Origin: Acinetobacter piscicola
GTDB taxonomy: Bacteria > Pseudomonadota > Gammaproteobacteria > Pseudomonadales > Moraxellaceae
Direction of reading: 5' to 3'
DNA length: 64,000 bases
Assembly (NCBI RefSeq): GCF_015218165.1
Contig: NZ_CP048659.1
Span: 186,001-250,000, forward strand
The notes under the pieces are model-generated. The model had not been told where the DNA came from, searched no databases, and saw only the letters and a list, made by a program, of their open reading frames with translations. Positions 57,779-64,000 of this stretch are shown piece by piece. The position numbers were made by a program, and so were the translations under genes. Each line of letters begins with the position of its first letter. Position 1 is the stretch's first letter.

Positions 57779-58534
57779 TTATAAAAATTGTTTTTTTATA
57801 AATTGACTATACTCATCCCCTAAAGCCAATTCATAGTCTTTAAAAATTTTCCGACGAGTCGATACTGTTGGTTGTTTGGTTTTTGGATTAAATCCTACTT
57901 TTTCAACTTCTTGCCAATATAGACCAGTCCCTCTTTTTTGCCACGATGGCAATTCATTAAAATTAATATCTCGGCTAAACAGAAGATCATGCTTTTCTTG
58001 ACGATTTAAGCCTTTGACTTGATGGGTTGCTTTTTTAATAGTCTCACCTTCTTTACGTAACATCCAATAACAATGTGCATTTAAAGCATTACGATGAGCA
58101 TCTTCATGTCGCCAACGAAAATAGTCTTCAACAATTTTTGCATTGGGTAAAATACAAATTCGAGCATCAAAAGTTGCCATTTGCCCATGTAAAATACTGA
58201 ATTTTGCACTGGCTTCAGCCGCCAATATCGAAATGATTTTGCGTGTTTTACGGTTGAAACTGTCATCCTTAAGATGAAAAAGCAGTGAAATTTCATCACT
58301 TTGTGTATAGCCATAAATAATGTTGAAACCACATTGCATTAAATGTGCAGTAGTTTCGACCATCAAATCTCTAAAGCGAATGTCAAAAGGTGCTTCAAAT
58401 TGCCAAATTTCTTTAGTCAATCGTGTAAACCCCTTACCATCAAGTCGTACCACGATATATTGTTCAGGTGGTACGCAAAAATCATAAGCTGTTTCATATA
58501 CACGTAAGCGAGTATCTAAATCATTAAATCTCAT
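57779..58534 (-). CDS. Thg1-like protein (TLP), tRNA 3'-5' nucleotidyltransferase family
   Basis: A 251-residue member of the Thg1 superfamily, the only polymerases that add nucleotides in the 3' to 5' direction. Metal ligands fit D32 (VVRLDGKGFTRLTK) and D80/E81 (GYTQSDEISLLF). The later conserved region is TFDARICILPN (121-131), EDYFRWRHEDAHRNALNAHCYW (136-157), and KGLNRQEKHDLLF. Eukaryotic Thg1 adds G-1 to tRNA-His; bacterial and archaeal TLPs instead repair 5'-truncated RNAs in a template-dependent way. Bacteria encode G-1 in the gene, so repair is the likelier role here. It starts four bases after the stop of a Pnk-like kinase gene. Confidence 0.9.
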   Translation of the reverse strand: MRFNDLDTRLRVYETAYDFCVPPEQYIVVRLDGKGFTRLTKEIWQFEAPFDIRFRDLMVETTAHLMQCGFNIIYGYTQSDEISLLFHLKDDSFNRKTRKIISILAAEASAKFSILHGQMATFDARICILPNAKIVEDYFRWRHEDAHRNALNAHCYWMLRKEGETIKKATHQVKGLNRQEKHDLLFSRDINFNELPSWQKRGTGLYWQEVEKVGFNPKTKQPTVSTRRKIFKDYELALGDEYSQFIKKQFL

Positions 58535-58538
58535 GAGG

Positions 58539-58988
58539 TTATTCTCGAATTGCTAAAAGCTGTATGGAAAATTGCTGATTTTCTATAATGTTAACTTTAT
58601 AAAGTTCATCAAAACCTTCCTGAAGCGAGGGTAGTTCAAACTTTTTAGCTGTGGCAAGTACACCTTGATCAGGAATTCGTTCTTTACCGAATCGTTGTCG
58701 GTTGCGTTCTAATGTGCTGTCCAAATCAGCTTCAAAATAATAAGAAATCACTTCAAATTCAGCATCTTTAGCACGTTGGATATAACGCGCACGATCTGCT
58801 TTCGTCATGTTGGTATTATCAATCACCATCTTGGTTTTAGAAGCTAAAGCTGCTTCAAATAAAATATTTTCACGATGGCGTGTTTTTAGCATGTCTAAAT
58901 TTAGACGTAAGTGTGTTTTATAAAAATATTCTTTATAAAATGTCGATTTACCCGATGCTTGGACACCTGTAAAAATAATCAGTTGCAT
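58539..58988 (-). CDS. P-loop kinase resembling polynucleotide 5'-kinase
   Basis: A 149-residue P-loop phosphotransferase of the Pnk/AAA_33 type. Walker A is GVQASGKST (8-16) with K14/S15. An acceptor-site aspartate fits D32 (LNLDMLKTR), and VIDNTNMTKADRARYI (55-70) corresponds to the D/N-TN loop of T4 Pnk. The lid is ERNRQRFGKERIPDQGV with arginines 95, 97 and 99. It lacks the phosphatase domain of T4 Pnk. It should transfer the ATP gamma phosphate to a nucleic-acid 5'-OH, though a small metabolite is not excluded. The Thg1-like gene follows four bases later. Confidence 0.82.
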   Translation of the reverse strand: MQLIIFTGVQASGKSTFYKEYFYKTHLRLNLDMLKTRHRENILFEAALASKTKMVIDNTNMTKADRARYIQRAKDAEFEVISYYFEADLDSTLERNRQRFGKERIPDQGVLATAKKFELPSLQEGFDELYKVNIIENQQFSIQLLAIRE

Positions 58989-59111
58989 GGTTTACTTCAG
59001 TCATTTTTATCTATTTTTAGATTAAAACATGCTTGTAATGGCAAATATAGTCTGAGCTTGAAAATGTTGATGTTCTAGCGCTAAAGTGGTATTAGATGCT
59101 GAAATATTTCT

Positions 59112-59438
59112 ATGTATTTTATAAAAAAGGTAAAAGTAGAATACATCATGATGAAAATGATTGAGCAAGAAGTACATTTTTGGGAATTATATCAGGATGA
59201 TACACGGTATTATTTTAGTATTGCCATCGACATGAGTTCGGTGGTGTCATGTTGGTATATTCATTTAGATGCTGAAGAAGCTGTGTTTTATCAACAAAAT
59301 GGGCGACCATTCCTGCATGATTTTGCACAAGAAATCGTTCAACAAGCCTATCGTGGTGATTTTTCTTTTTTAGAACAACGTGAGGTTTCTGAGCAGGTTC
59401 AAAAATTAATGCAACATGCATTTAAAGCACATACTTAA
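59112..59438 (+). CDS. Hypothetical small protein
   Basis: A frame of 108 codons; the ATG at 59148 (MMKMIEQEVHFWELY) is a better start, giving 96 residues, because the first 12 codons look like leader sequence. The protein is acidic and soluble, with aromatic-rich strands (FWELYQDDTRYYFSIAIDM and VVSCWYIHL). No family was recognised. It is divergent from the kinase gene. Confidence 0.5.
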   Translation: MYFIKKVKVEYIMMKMIEQEVHFWELYQDDTRYYFSIAIDMSSVVSCWYIHLDAEEAVFYQQNGRPFLHDFAQEIVQQAYRGDFSFLEQREVSEQVQKLMQHAFKAHT

Positions 59439-59470
59439 ATTTTTAAATGTGCAAATGTCAGCAAAAAATA

Positions 59471-59492
59471 GAATATTCCGTATGGAATATCC
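59471..59492 (-). terminator. Probable terminator of the lipoprotein gene
   Basis: A 7-bp perfect stem (59473-59479 with 59484-59490), GTAT loop, followed on the minus strand by a TATTTTTT tract. It lies 37 bases past the stop codon of the gene at 59529. Confidence 0.7.
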
Positions 59493-59528
59493 TATTTAAC
59501 TGTAAATGAATTTGAAGTGACACTTAAA

Positions 59529-60152
59529 TTAGCTGTTGTGGCTGTCTGAAGATCCACCTTTGGGAATCATCATTCCTGCCAATTTGATCATTTCAGATTG
59601 AATTGTACTCATTTGTTTTTCAATTTTATCAAAATCAATTTTTGTAAAATCAACTTCACCATTGAGTAGTGGCGAACTAAGCACTTGTTTATTTGCGAAT
59701 AAAACGTGTTGACGTATATTGTCAATTTCTTGGCTTTTTAAATCTAAAGAAATCAATGCTGTATTAAAACCTTGTAACTCATGACTTAAATTTTTTGCTG
59801 TTTCTTGCAGTTGTTGCTGATCTTTACTGTCAATTGCTGTTTGCAAATCAGTTTGTGCTTGTTGTAATTTTTCGATGTAAGTTCCTGTTTTTAGCTGAAC
59901 ATCAGCAACGTCACGCGCGATATAAAACATGTTGCCGCTTTTTAAATTTTCATTGTTTTGTACTTGTGCTGTTTCAGTTTCAACCTCTGCGGCTAATGAT
60001 GCATTTTCATGTGTTTCATCTTTTAATGTTTCTGTTTGTTCAAATTGTTCAGTATGTTCCTGTGGCTCAGTGGTTTGGTTACAACCGAGTAAAAGCACCC
60101 CTGAGGTAAAAATAATAAAAGGGAGAAGGGCGCCTTGAATTAGCTTTTTCAT
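59529..60152 (-). CDS. Hypothetical lipoprotein, paralog of the protein at 61015
   Basis: A 207-residue precursor from the ATG at 60152 (MKKLIQGALLPFIIF); a lipobox LLLGC puts the acylated cysteine at about residue 24. An acidic linker (EPQEHTEQFEQTETLKDE) leads to a helical domain with YIEKLQQAQTDLQTAIDSKD and SLDLKSQEIDNIRQHV. The last part resembles the other exported protein at 61015, so the two are probably paralogs. Function is unknown. Confidence 0.7.
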   Translation of the reverse strand: MKKLIQGALLPFIIFTSGVLLLGCNQTTEPQEHTEQFEQTETLKDETHENASLAAEVETETAQVQNNENLKSGNMFYIARDVADVQLKTGTYIEKLQQAQTDLQTAIDSKDQQQLQETAKNLSHELQGFNTALISLDLKSQEIDNIRQHVLFANKQVLSSPLLNGEVDFTKIDFDKIEKQMSTIQSEMIKLAGMMIPKGGSSDSHNS

Positions 60153-60283
60153 AACATTCAAATTCAAAAATAATCTTATGATTTTTAATATAAAACTGAA
60201 CTATGGATAAAGATAGGATTGTTGCAAATGAATAACAGTTTATTACTGTATTTATATTTTAGTGTTTTGAGCGCATAAAAAAA

Positions 60284-60303
60284 GATGACCTCAGTCATCT
60301 TGA
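60284..60303 (-). terminator. Terminator of the glutathione peroxidase gene
   Basis: An 8-bp perfect stem (60284-60291 with 60296-60303), CTCA loop and a T run on the minus strand, 15 bases past the stop codon. Confidence 0.9.
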
Positions 60304-60317
60304 TTACAACGCATTGA

Positions 60318-60866
60318 TTATGCTTTGGCAAGTTCCGCTTCAATCGCTTGTACAATACGAGGATCATCTGCGGTAATGTCTGGCGCAAAACGTGCCACGA
60401 CTTCCCCATTTTTATTCACTAAAAATTTTTCAAAATTCCAGAGTATTTCGGGTTTTGGGTTTGGTGTTAAGCCATAATCGACCAAGTCTTTCCACCATGG
60501 TCCTTCACCAATACGCTCAGGAATTGCATGAATTAGGGTGTTATAGAGTGGATGTTTGTCATCGCCTGCGACTGAAATTTTAGCAAAAAGTGGAAAATGT
60601 ACATCGTAGGTCAGTGAACAAAATTGTTGAATTTCTTCATTTGAACCCGGTTCTTGTGCCAAGAAGTTATTGGCTGGAAAACCTAAAATTTCTAAGCCTT
60701 TTTGTTTTTTGGCTTGATACAGTTTTTCTAAGCCTTCGTATTGTGGTGTTAATCCACATTTAGATGCAACATTGACTAGCAGTAAAACTTTACCTTGATA
60801 CTGATTGAGGGTGACTTCTTCACCTTGAATAGTTTTTACCGGAATGTCGTAAACAGATGCGCTCAT
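60318..60866 (-). CDS. Glutathione peroxidase (BtuE-like)
   Basis: A 182-residue thioredoxin-fold peroxidase. The peroxidatic residue is cysteine C37 in NVASKCGLTPQYEGL (not selenocysteine), followed by FPANNF and the tryptophan region ILWNFEKFLVN. It reduces hydrogen and organic peroxides with thioredoxin or glutathione, in the cytoplasm. It stands between two paralogous exported proteins, probably by chance. Confidence 0.9.
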   Translation of the reverse strand: MSASVYDIPVKTIQGEEVTLNQYQGKVLLLVNVASKCGLTPQYEGLEKLYQAKKQKGLEILGFPANNFLAQEPGSNEEIQQFCSLTYDVHFPLFAKISVAGDDKHPLYNTLIHAIPERIGEGPWWKDLVDYGLTPNPKPEILWNFEKFLVNKNGEVVARFAPDITADDPRIVQAIEAELAKA

Positions 60867-60972
60867 CTTATTGTCCTAAAGTCATTTTCAAAAATATTAT
60901 GCTTTAATGTTTTAGCGATTATTCTGCTTTTCAGCAAGATATAATTGTTAGAATCATACAATTTAAGACAAA

Positions 60973-60998
60973 AAAAGCAGATCAAATACGCTGCTTTT
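60973..60998 (-). terminator. Terminator of the exported-protein gene
   Basis: An 8-bp perfect stem (60973-60980 with 60991-60998) and T-rich minus-strand continuation, 17 bases past the stop codon at 61015. Confidence 0.82.
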
Positions 60999-61014
60999 GT
61001 TAGACGTTGAATCA

Positions 61015-61515
61015 TTATTTTGCGATGTCTATTTTATTTTGCACATGAATAATTTCTGTTGATAACAGTTGTTGTAATTCGTTAATTTCTGCTTGAAGTG
61101 CTTTGATGTTATCTAAGTCAGGCGAATCTTTCACAGCTTCTTCAGAAAGTTTAATACCTAAATTATTGATTTGTTTTATTTTACTTCGGATGCTATTTGC
61201 TTCTGGGCTTTTTAATGTCAGTGCATCTAAGTCTTGGTTAAAATCTTCGACGAATTTTTTCATTTTGTGAACAAGGGCTTGTAACTCAATTTGATCATGG
61301 TTTTGTGCTGCTTGTATAACGGCATCTTGAAATGCCAGTGCATCTTTGGCCTTATTTGTCGAAAGTGTTTGAATTTCAGCAAGTTCATCTTTACTGGTGT
61401 TGTTTATTTGAGGAGTAAGTGATTGAACCTTTTGTGGCGGTTGGGGATAAGTTGTTGCGAAAGCGCAATAATGATATGTAAAAAAGAGTAGGCATATACA
61501 GATTATTTTTTTCAT
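61015..61515 (-). CDS. Hypothetical exported protein, paralog of the lipoprotein at 59529
   Basis: A 166-residue precursor with signal peptide (MKKIICICLLFFTYHYCAFA). The mature part is helical: ALAFQDAVIQAAQNHDQIELQ, FVEDFNQDLDALTLKSPEANSIRSKI and a final coiled coil LQAEINELQQLLSTEI. The middle segment aligns with the lipoprotein at 59529 (LKSPEANSIRSKI against LKSQEIDNIRQHV). It is probably periplasmic. No function can be given. Confidence 0.68.
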   Translation of the reverse strand: MKKIICICLLFFTYHYCAFATTYPQPPQKVQSLTPQINNTSKDELAEIQTLSTNKAKDALAFQDAVIQAAQNHDQIELQALVHKMKKFVEDFNQDLDALTLKSPEANSIRSKIKQINNLGIKLSEEAVKDSPDLDNIKALQAEINELQQLLSTEIIHVQNKIDIAK

Positions 61516-61601
61516 TTCACTTATTCAAATTTTAAAAAGAATCATATTTTATCTCAATTTCTAATTTTGCTTGTGCTGTGCCTATATTTAAAAATTAAAT
61601 T

Positions 61602-62351
61602 TTATTTTCCAAGTAACTGTGTAGGTGTTTGTCCTGTGTAGCGTTTAAAAAACTCAATAAAGCTAGAGCTGTGTTGGTAACCTAATTCTAAACTGACTTT
61701 TTTCACAGCGTTGCCACGTTGTATGCATGAAATTGCATAAATGATTTTGGCGCGATTGCGCCATTCAGAGAGTGAAAGCTTAAGTTGTTCCTGACTAAGA
61801 CGCAGTGCGTGTCGTTCTGTAATATCGAAGTCATTTAAAATATGTTGCAAGCTTTTATTAAATAGATTTTGATCTGAAAGTCGTTCAAGGATCGGTTTTA
61901 AAATAGGGTGGTTAGTCTGAGGTAAATAATGCGTGTATGAGTCACTATACTGAATCTGATCAAGTACCAATTGTAATAAATGTTCGTAGTATTCAACCCT
62001 AGGGATGCCTAACTTTTGCTGATTTAAAATTTCTTCAATGGTTTGGCGGAGGTAAGGGCGAACATTGAGTGTTTGTACTTGTTTCGCCAAATTTTGGCAT
62101 AACTTTGGATGGATACGGATACAAATATAATGTGTTAAATGATCATCCACAGCCGTACAACAATGCTCAATTTGAGGGGGGATCCATAAACCATAGCTTG
62201 GTGGTGAAAGATAGGTTTGATCTGCGATATTGAGTTCTAAAGTACCATTTAGACTCAAATTAAAATCACCCCATAAATTTGAATGGGGTGTGACAATATC
62301 ATGTTTTTGGTAAAAGAATTCTTCTACAGAAATCAGTGAGGTATATGACAT
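61602..62351 (-). CDS. AraC-family transcriptional regulator
   Basis: A 249-residue regulator. An N-terminal cupin-like sensor (with YGLWIPPQIEHCC) is followed by the double helix-turn-helix: RHALRLSQEQLKLSLSEWRNRAKI and VKKVSLELGYQHSSSFIEFFKRYTGQTPTQLL. It starts 11 bases after the MFS gene on the same strand, so it is probably cotranscribed and may sense the substrate of that pump. Confidence 0.88.
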   Translation of the reverse strand: MSYTSLISVEEFFYQKHDIVTPHSNLWGDFNLSLNGTLELNIADQTYLSPPSYGLWIPPQIEHCCTAVDDHLTHYICIRIHPKLCQNLAKQVQTLNVRPYLRQTIEEILNQQKLGIPRVEYYEHLLQLVLDQIQYSDSYTHYLPQTNHPILKPILERLSDQNLFNKSLQHILNDFDITERHALRLSQEQLKLSLSEWRNRAKIIYAISCIQRGNAVKKVSLELGYQHSSSFIEFFKRYTGQTPTQLLGK

Positions 62352-62362
62352 AGTGAATAAAA

Positions 62363-63607
62363 CTAATTCTCACATTGTATTGGCTGTTGTTTAGTTTTAG
62401 GGTTATTTAAACCACGGCTTAAAGTGAAGATGGAAATCACCGCTAAAATGATGAAACTCAAAACACTATAAAGCAAGGTATCGGCATTGAAGTGATCAAC
62501 AATATAACCACCAATTAACGCGCCTGTTGCAATCATGACTTGGAAAAAGCCAACAAACAAGGGCATTCCTTTTTCTACGGCATGTGGGGCATGTAAAAAC
62601 ATCCAAATATTGGCGGTTGTTGGAAATGCACCAAAGGCAAATCCCCATAGTGCAGTGAGAATAAATGCACCTGTGGTATGGGTTGCAAAAATTGGGAATC
62701 CAAAAAATACCAAGGCAAAACAGATTGCCACAAAAGCAAAGGTATAACGCACATTTAAATTGCCACAATAACCTGCAAATGCATTACCAAAAATACCTGA
62801 AATACCAAAAAGTAATAACAGCGAACTGATGGTTGTACTGTCAAAACCCGCAGAATGTTTAAAGAAAGGCGTGAGGTAACTATAGGTCGAGAAATGTGCA
62901 AGACCCAAAAGTAAAATGATAATGAGCCCTTGTCGTGCTTTATCAATGCGAAGCAGTGCAGGTAAGTCTTTGAAATGAATTGCCGATTCAGGCTTTAAGC
63001 TAGGTATAAATTTAAAACCGAGTGCGACCACAAAGAAGCCAATCACAGAGGTAATGGCAAAGGATGACCTCCAACCATAGCTATCACTTAACCACGTTCC
63101 AATCGGTACTCCAAGTACAGTGGCTAAAGTCACACCTGCCATGACTGTTGCTGTGGCTTTGGCTATAGGAAGATGTGATGGTGCTAAACGTCCACTCAGG
63201 GCAATTGCTGTTGCCCAAAATCCACCAATGGCAAACCCGAGGATAAAGCGACTGAGCAATAAAATTTCAAAATTGGGTGCGATTGCCGTAATTGCATTCG
63301 CGACCACCATGGTGGCAGCCAGTCCCAATAGTAGGTAACGACGATCAAGATTCTTGACCAGTACAGGCAGTAATGGTGCTGCAAATGCGGCCATGATGCC
63401 AGGTAAGGTGATGACTAAACCCGCTGTACCTACTGAAACATGTAAATCTGTAGAAATATTATTGATGACACCAATGGGGAGAAATTCACTGGTGACCAAT
63501 GCAAAGGCAGTGATTGCAACGGTGAGCAAAGCAATCCAACTACCTTGGCTACTGGGGGGAACATCGGTCGTGCTATGTTCTGAAATTTGAGGTTGCATCG
63601 TATTCAT
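62363..63607 (-). CDS. MFS transporter, DHA1-type exporter
   Basis: A 414-residue pump from the ATG at 63607 (MNTMQPQISEHS), with AGGA upstream; the reading from 63634 lacks a site. Twelve transmembrane helices are predicted. Motif A-like LVKNLDRRYLLLGLAATMVVANAI and motif C-like GVTLATVLGVPIGTWLSDSYGWRSSFAIT support proton-linked export of the AraJ/YdhP class. The divergent TetR gene and operators in between point to substrate-induced control. Confidence 0.88.
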   Translation of the reverse strand: MNTMQPQISEHSTTDVPPSSQGSWIALLTVAITAFALVTSEFLPIGVINNISTDLHVSVGTAGLVITLPGIMAAFAAPLLPVLVKNLDRRYLLLGLAATMVVANAITAIAPNFEILLLSRFILGFAIGGFWATAIALSGRLAPSHLPIAKATATVMAGVTLATVLGVPIGTWLSDSYGWRSSFAITSVIGFFVVALGFKFIPSLKPESAIHFKDLPALLRIDKARQGLIIILLLGLAHFSTYSYLTPFFKHSAGFDSTTISSLLLLFGISGIFGNAFAGYCGNLNVRYTFAFVAICFALVFFGFPIFATHTTGAFILTALWGFAFGAFPTTANIWMFLHAPHAVEKGMPLFVGFFQVMIATGALIGGYIVDHFNADTLLYSVLSFIILAVISIFTLSRGLNNPKTKQQPIQCEN

Positions 63608-63671
63608 GAGCAGGGTTCCTACTTTGAAGGGCACGTTGGCTAAACTGAGTTTTGCTTGTTTTTAATTCATT

Positions 63672-63681
63672 AACGATCGTT
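63672..63681. promoter_or_regulatory. TetR-type operator overlapping the MFS transcription start
   Basis: AACGATCGTT is a perfect 10-bp palindrome. It lies just downstream of the candidate MFS promoter (-10 at 63690-63695), where a bound repressor would block initiation. It is part of a longer repeat also found at 63729-63747. Confidence 0.7.
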
Positions 63682-63690
63682 ATAAAAATA
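63677..63690 (+). repeat. First copy of the TCGTTATAAAAATA direct repeat
   Basis: TCGTTATAAAAATA occurs here and at 63734-63747, 57 bases apart, on the same strand between the MFS and TetR genes. The two copies are probable binding sites of the divergent TetR regulator. Confidence 0.65.
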
Positions 63691-63718
63691 AAGTATTTGA
63701 TTAATTTTTAGCTGTCAA
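63690..63718 (-). promoter_or_regulatory. Candidate promoter of the MFS-AraC unit
   Basis: On the minus strand TTGACA (63713-63718) is followed after 17 bases by TACTTT (63690-63695). The -35 is perfect and the -10 weak, as expected for a regulated promoter. Confidence 0.55.
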
Positions 63719-63733
63719 TTAATTTAATAATGT

Positions 63734-63747
63734 TCGTTATAAAAATA
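63734..63747 (+). repeat. Second copy of the TCGTTATAAAAATA direct repeat
   Basis: An exact copy of 63677-63690. It ends 12 bases before the ATG of the TetR gene, so it may serve autoregulation. Confidence 0.65.
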
Positions 63748-63759
63748 TATGTGAAGTTT

Positions 63760-64000
63760 ATGGCAGATTTTGAAGAGCAAAGTTTAATTGAAGGTAAACA
63801 ATCGCTTAAACGTGGGCGAGGTCGCCCAAAATGCTTTAACGAACAAGAAGCGTTACAAAAAGCCATGTTGTTGTTTTGGAAATATGGCTATGAAGCGACA
63901 TCGATGAGTGATTTAACCAAAGCATTACATCTGACTGCGCCGAGTATTTACAGTAGTTTTGGTGATAAGTTGCAATTGTTTCATGCTTGTTTAGACTATT
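63760..64000 (+). CDS. TetR-family regulator, 3' end beyond the window
   Basis: The first 80 codons are visible, cut by the window edge. A basic start (KRGRGRPKCFNEQEAL) leads into the TetR helix-turn-helix: ALQKAMLLFWKYGYEATSMSDLTKALHLTAPSIYSSFGDKLQLFHACL. The ATG at 63760 or the GTG at 63751 may start it. It is divergent from the MFS gene and likely represses it and itself through the repeats at 63677 and 63734. Confidence 0.88.
   Translation, partial: MADFEEQSLIEGKQSLKRGRGRPKCFNEQEALQKAMLLFWKYGYEATSMSDLTKALHLTAPSIYSSFGDKLQLFHACLDY

Overview
The window looks like a chromosomal segment of a gammaproteobacterium of the genus Acinetobacter. I infer this from the AT-rich composition, the ATP synthase operon order atpI-B-E-F-H-A-G-D-C, the znu/zur locus with a Zur-box palindrome, long GshA and ParE proteins of the types usual in that genus, and the sulfone-utilisation genes. 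Species cannot be fixed from the sequence alone. Most of the content is core housekeeping, with a few accessory insertions.

Layout. 0.3-7.5 kb: a sulfur-scavenging locus with a TauD/AtsK-type dioxygenase, a very AT-rich Crp/Fnr-like regulator, a small Mop/TOBE protein, a porin, a sulfonate-type binding protein, two permeases and an ATPase. 7.6-19 kb: a MATE exporter, YbdL-type aminotransferase, DUF445 protein, lipoprotein, DUF924 protein, gshA, dsbB, two alpha/beta hydrolases and a lipoprotein. 19-27 kb: parE, two coupled unknown genes, OmpW, a GNAT acetyltransferase, a Tsx-like porin, a hibernation factor, an ankyrin protein and an outer-membrane protein. 27-33 kb: waaA-rsmE, MscS, a DUF805 protein and acs. 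33-38 kb: a second sulfur locus (SfnB-like acyl-CoA dehydrogenase-fold oxidoreductase, SfnG, MsuE) split by an IS30-family insertion. 38-47 kb: an orphan response regulator, SPOR protein, argS, malic enzyme, three small exported proteins (the third frameshifted), DyP peroxidase and a LysE exporter. 47-50 kb: znuB-znuC-zur divergent from znuA. 50-58 kb: the complete atp operon. 57.8-59 kb: a two-gene unit encoding a Pnk-like P-loop kinase and a Thg1-like 3'-5' nucleotidyltransferase. 59-64 kb: two paralogous exported proteins flanking a glutathione peroxidase, then an AraC regulator with an MFS exporter and a divergent TetR gene cut by the window end.

How the genes work together. The first cluster should bind, import and oxidatively desulfurise sulfate esters or sulfonates. 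The second (MsuE supplying FMNH2 to SfnG, plus the SfnB-like protein) should release sulfite from methyl sulfones. The znu genes import zinc under Zur control. The atp genes form one F1Fo ATP synthase transcript. The most unusual item is the kinase/Thg1-like pair, which reads as a candidate RNA 5'-end healing and 3'-5' repair module. Other items worth checking are the poly-A frameshift at 45028-45032, the IS30 copy whose transposase stop codon lies beyond its inverted repeat, the GC-richer untranslated block before the hibernation factor gene, and the placed TetR operators at the right end.
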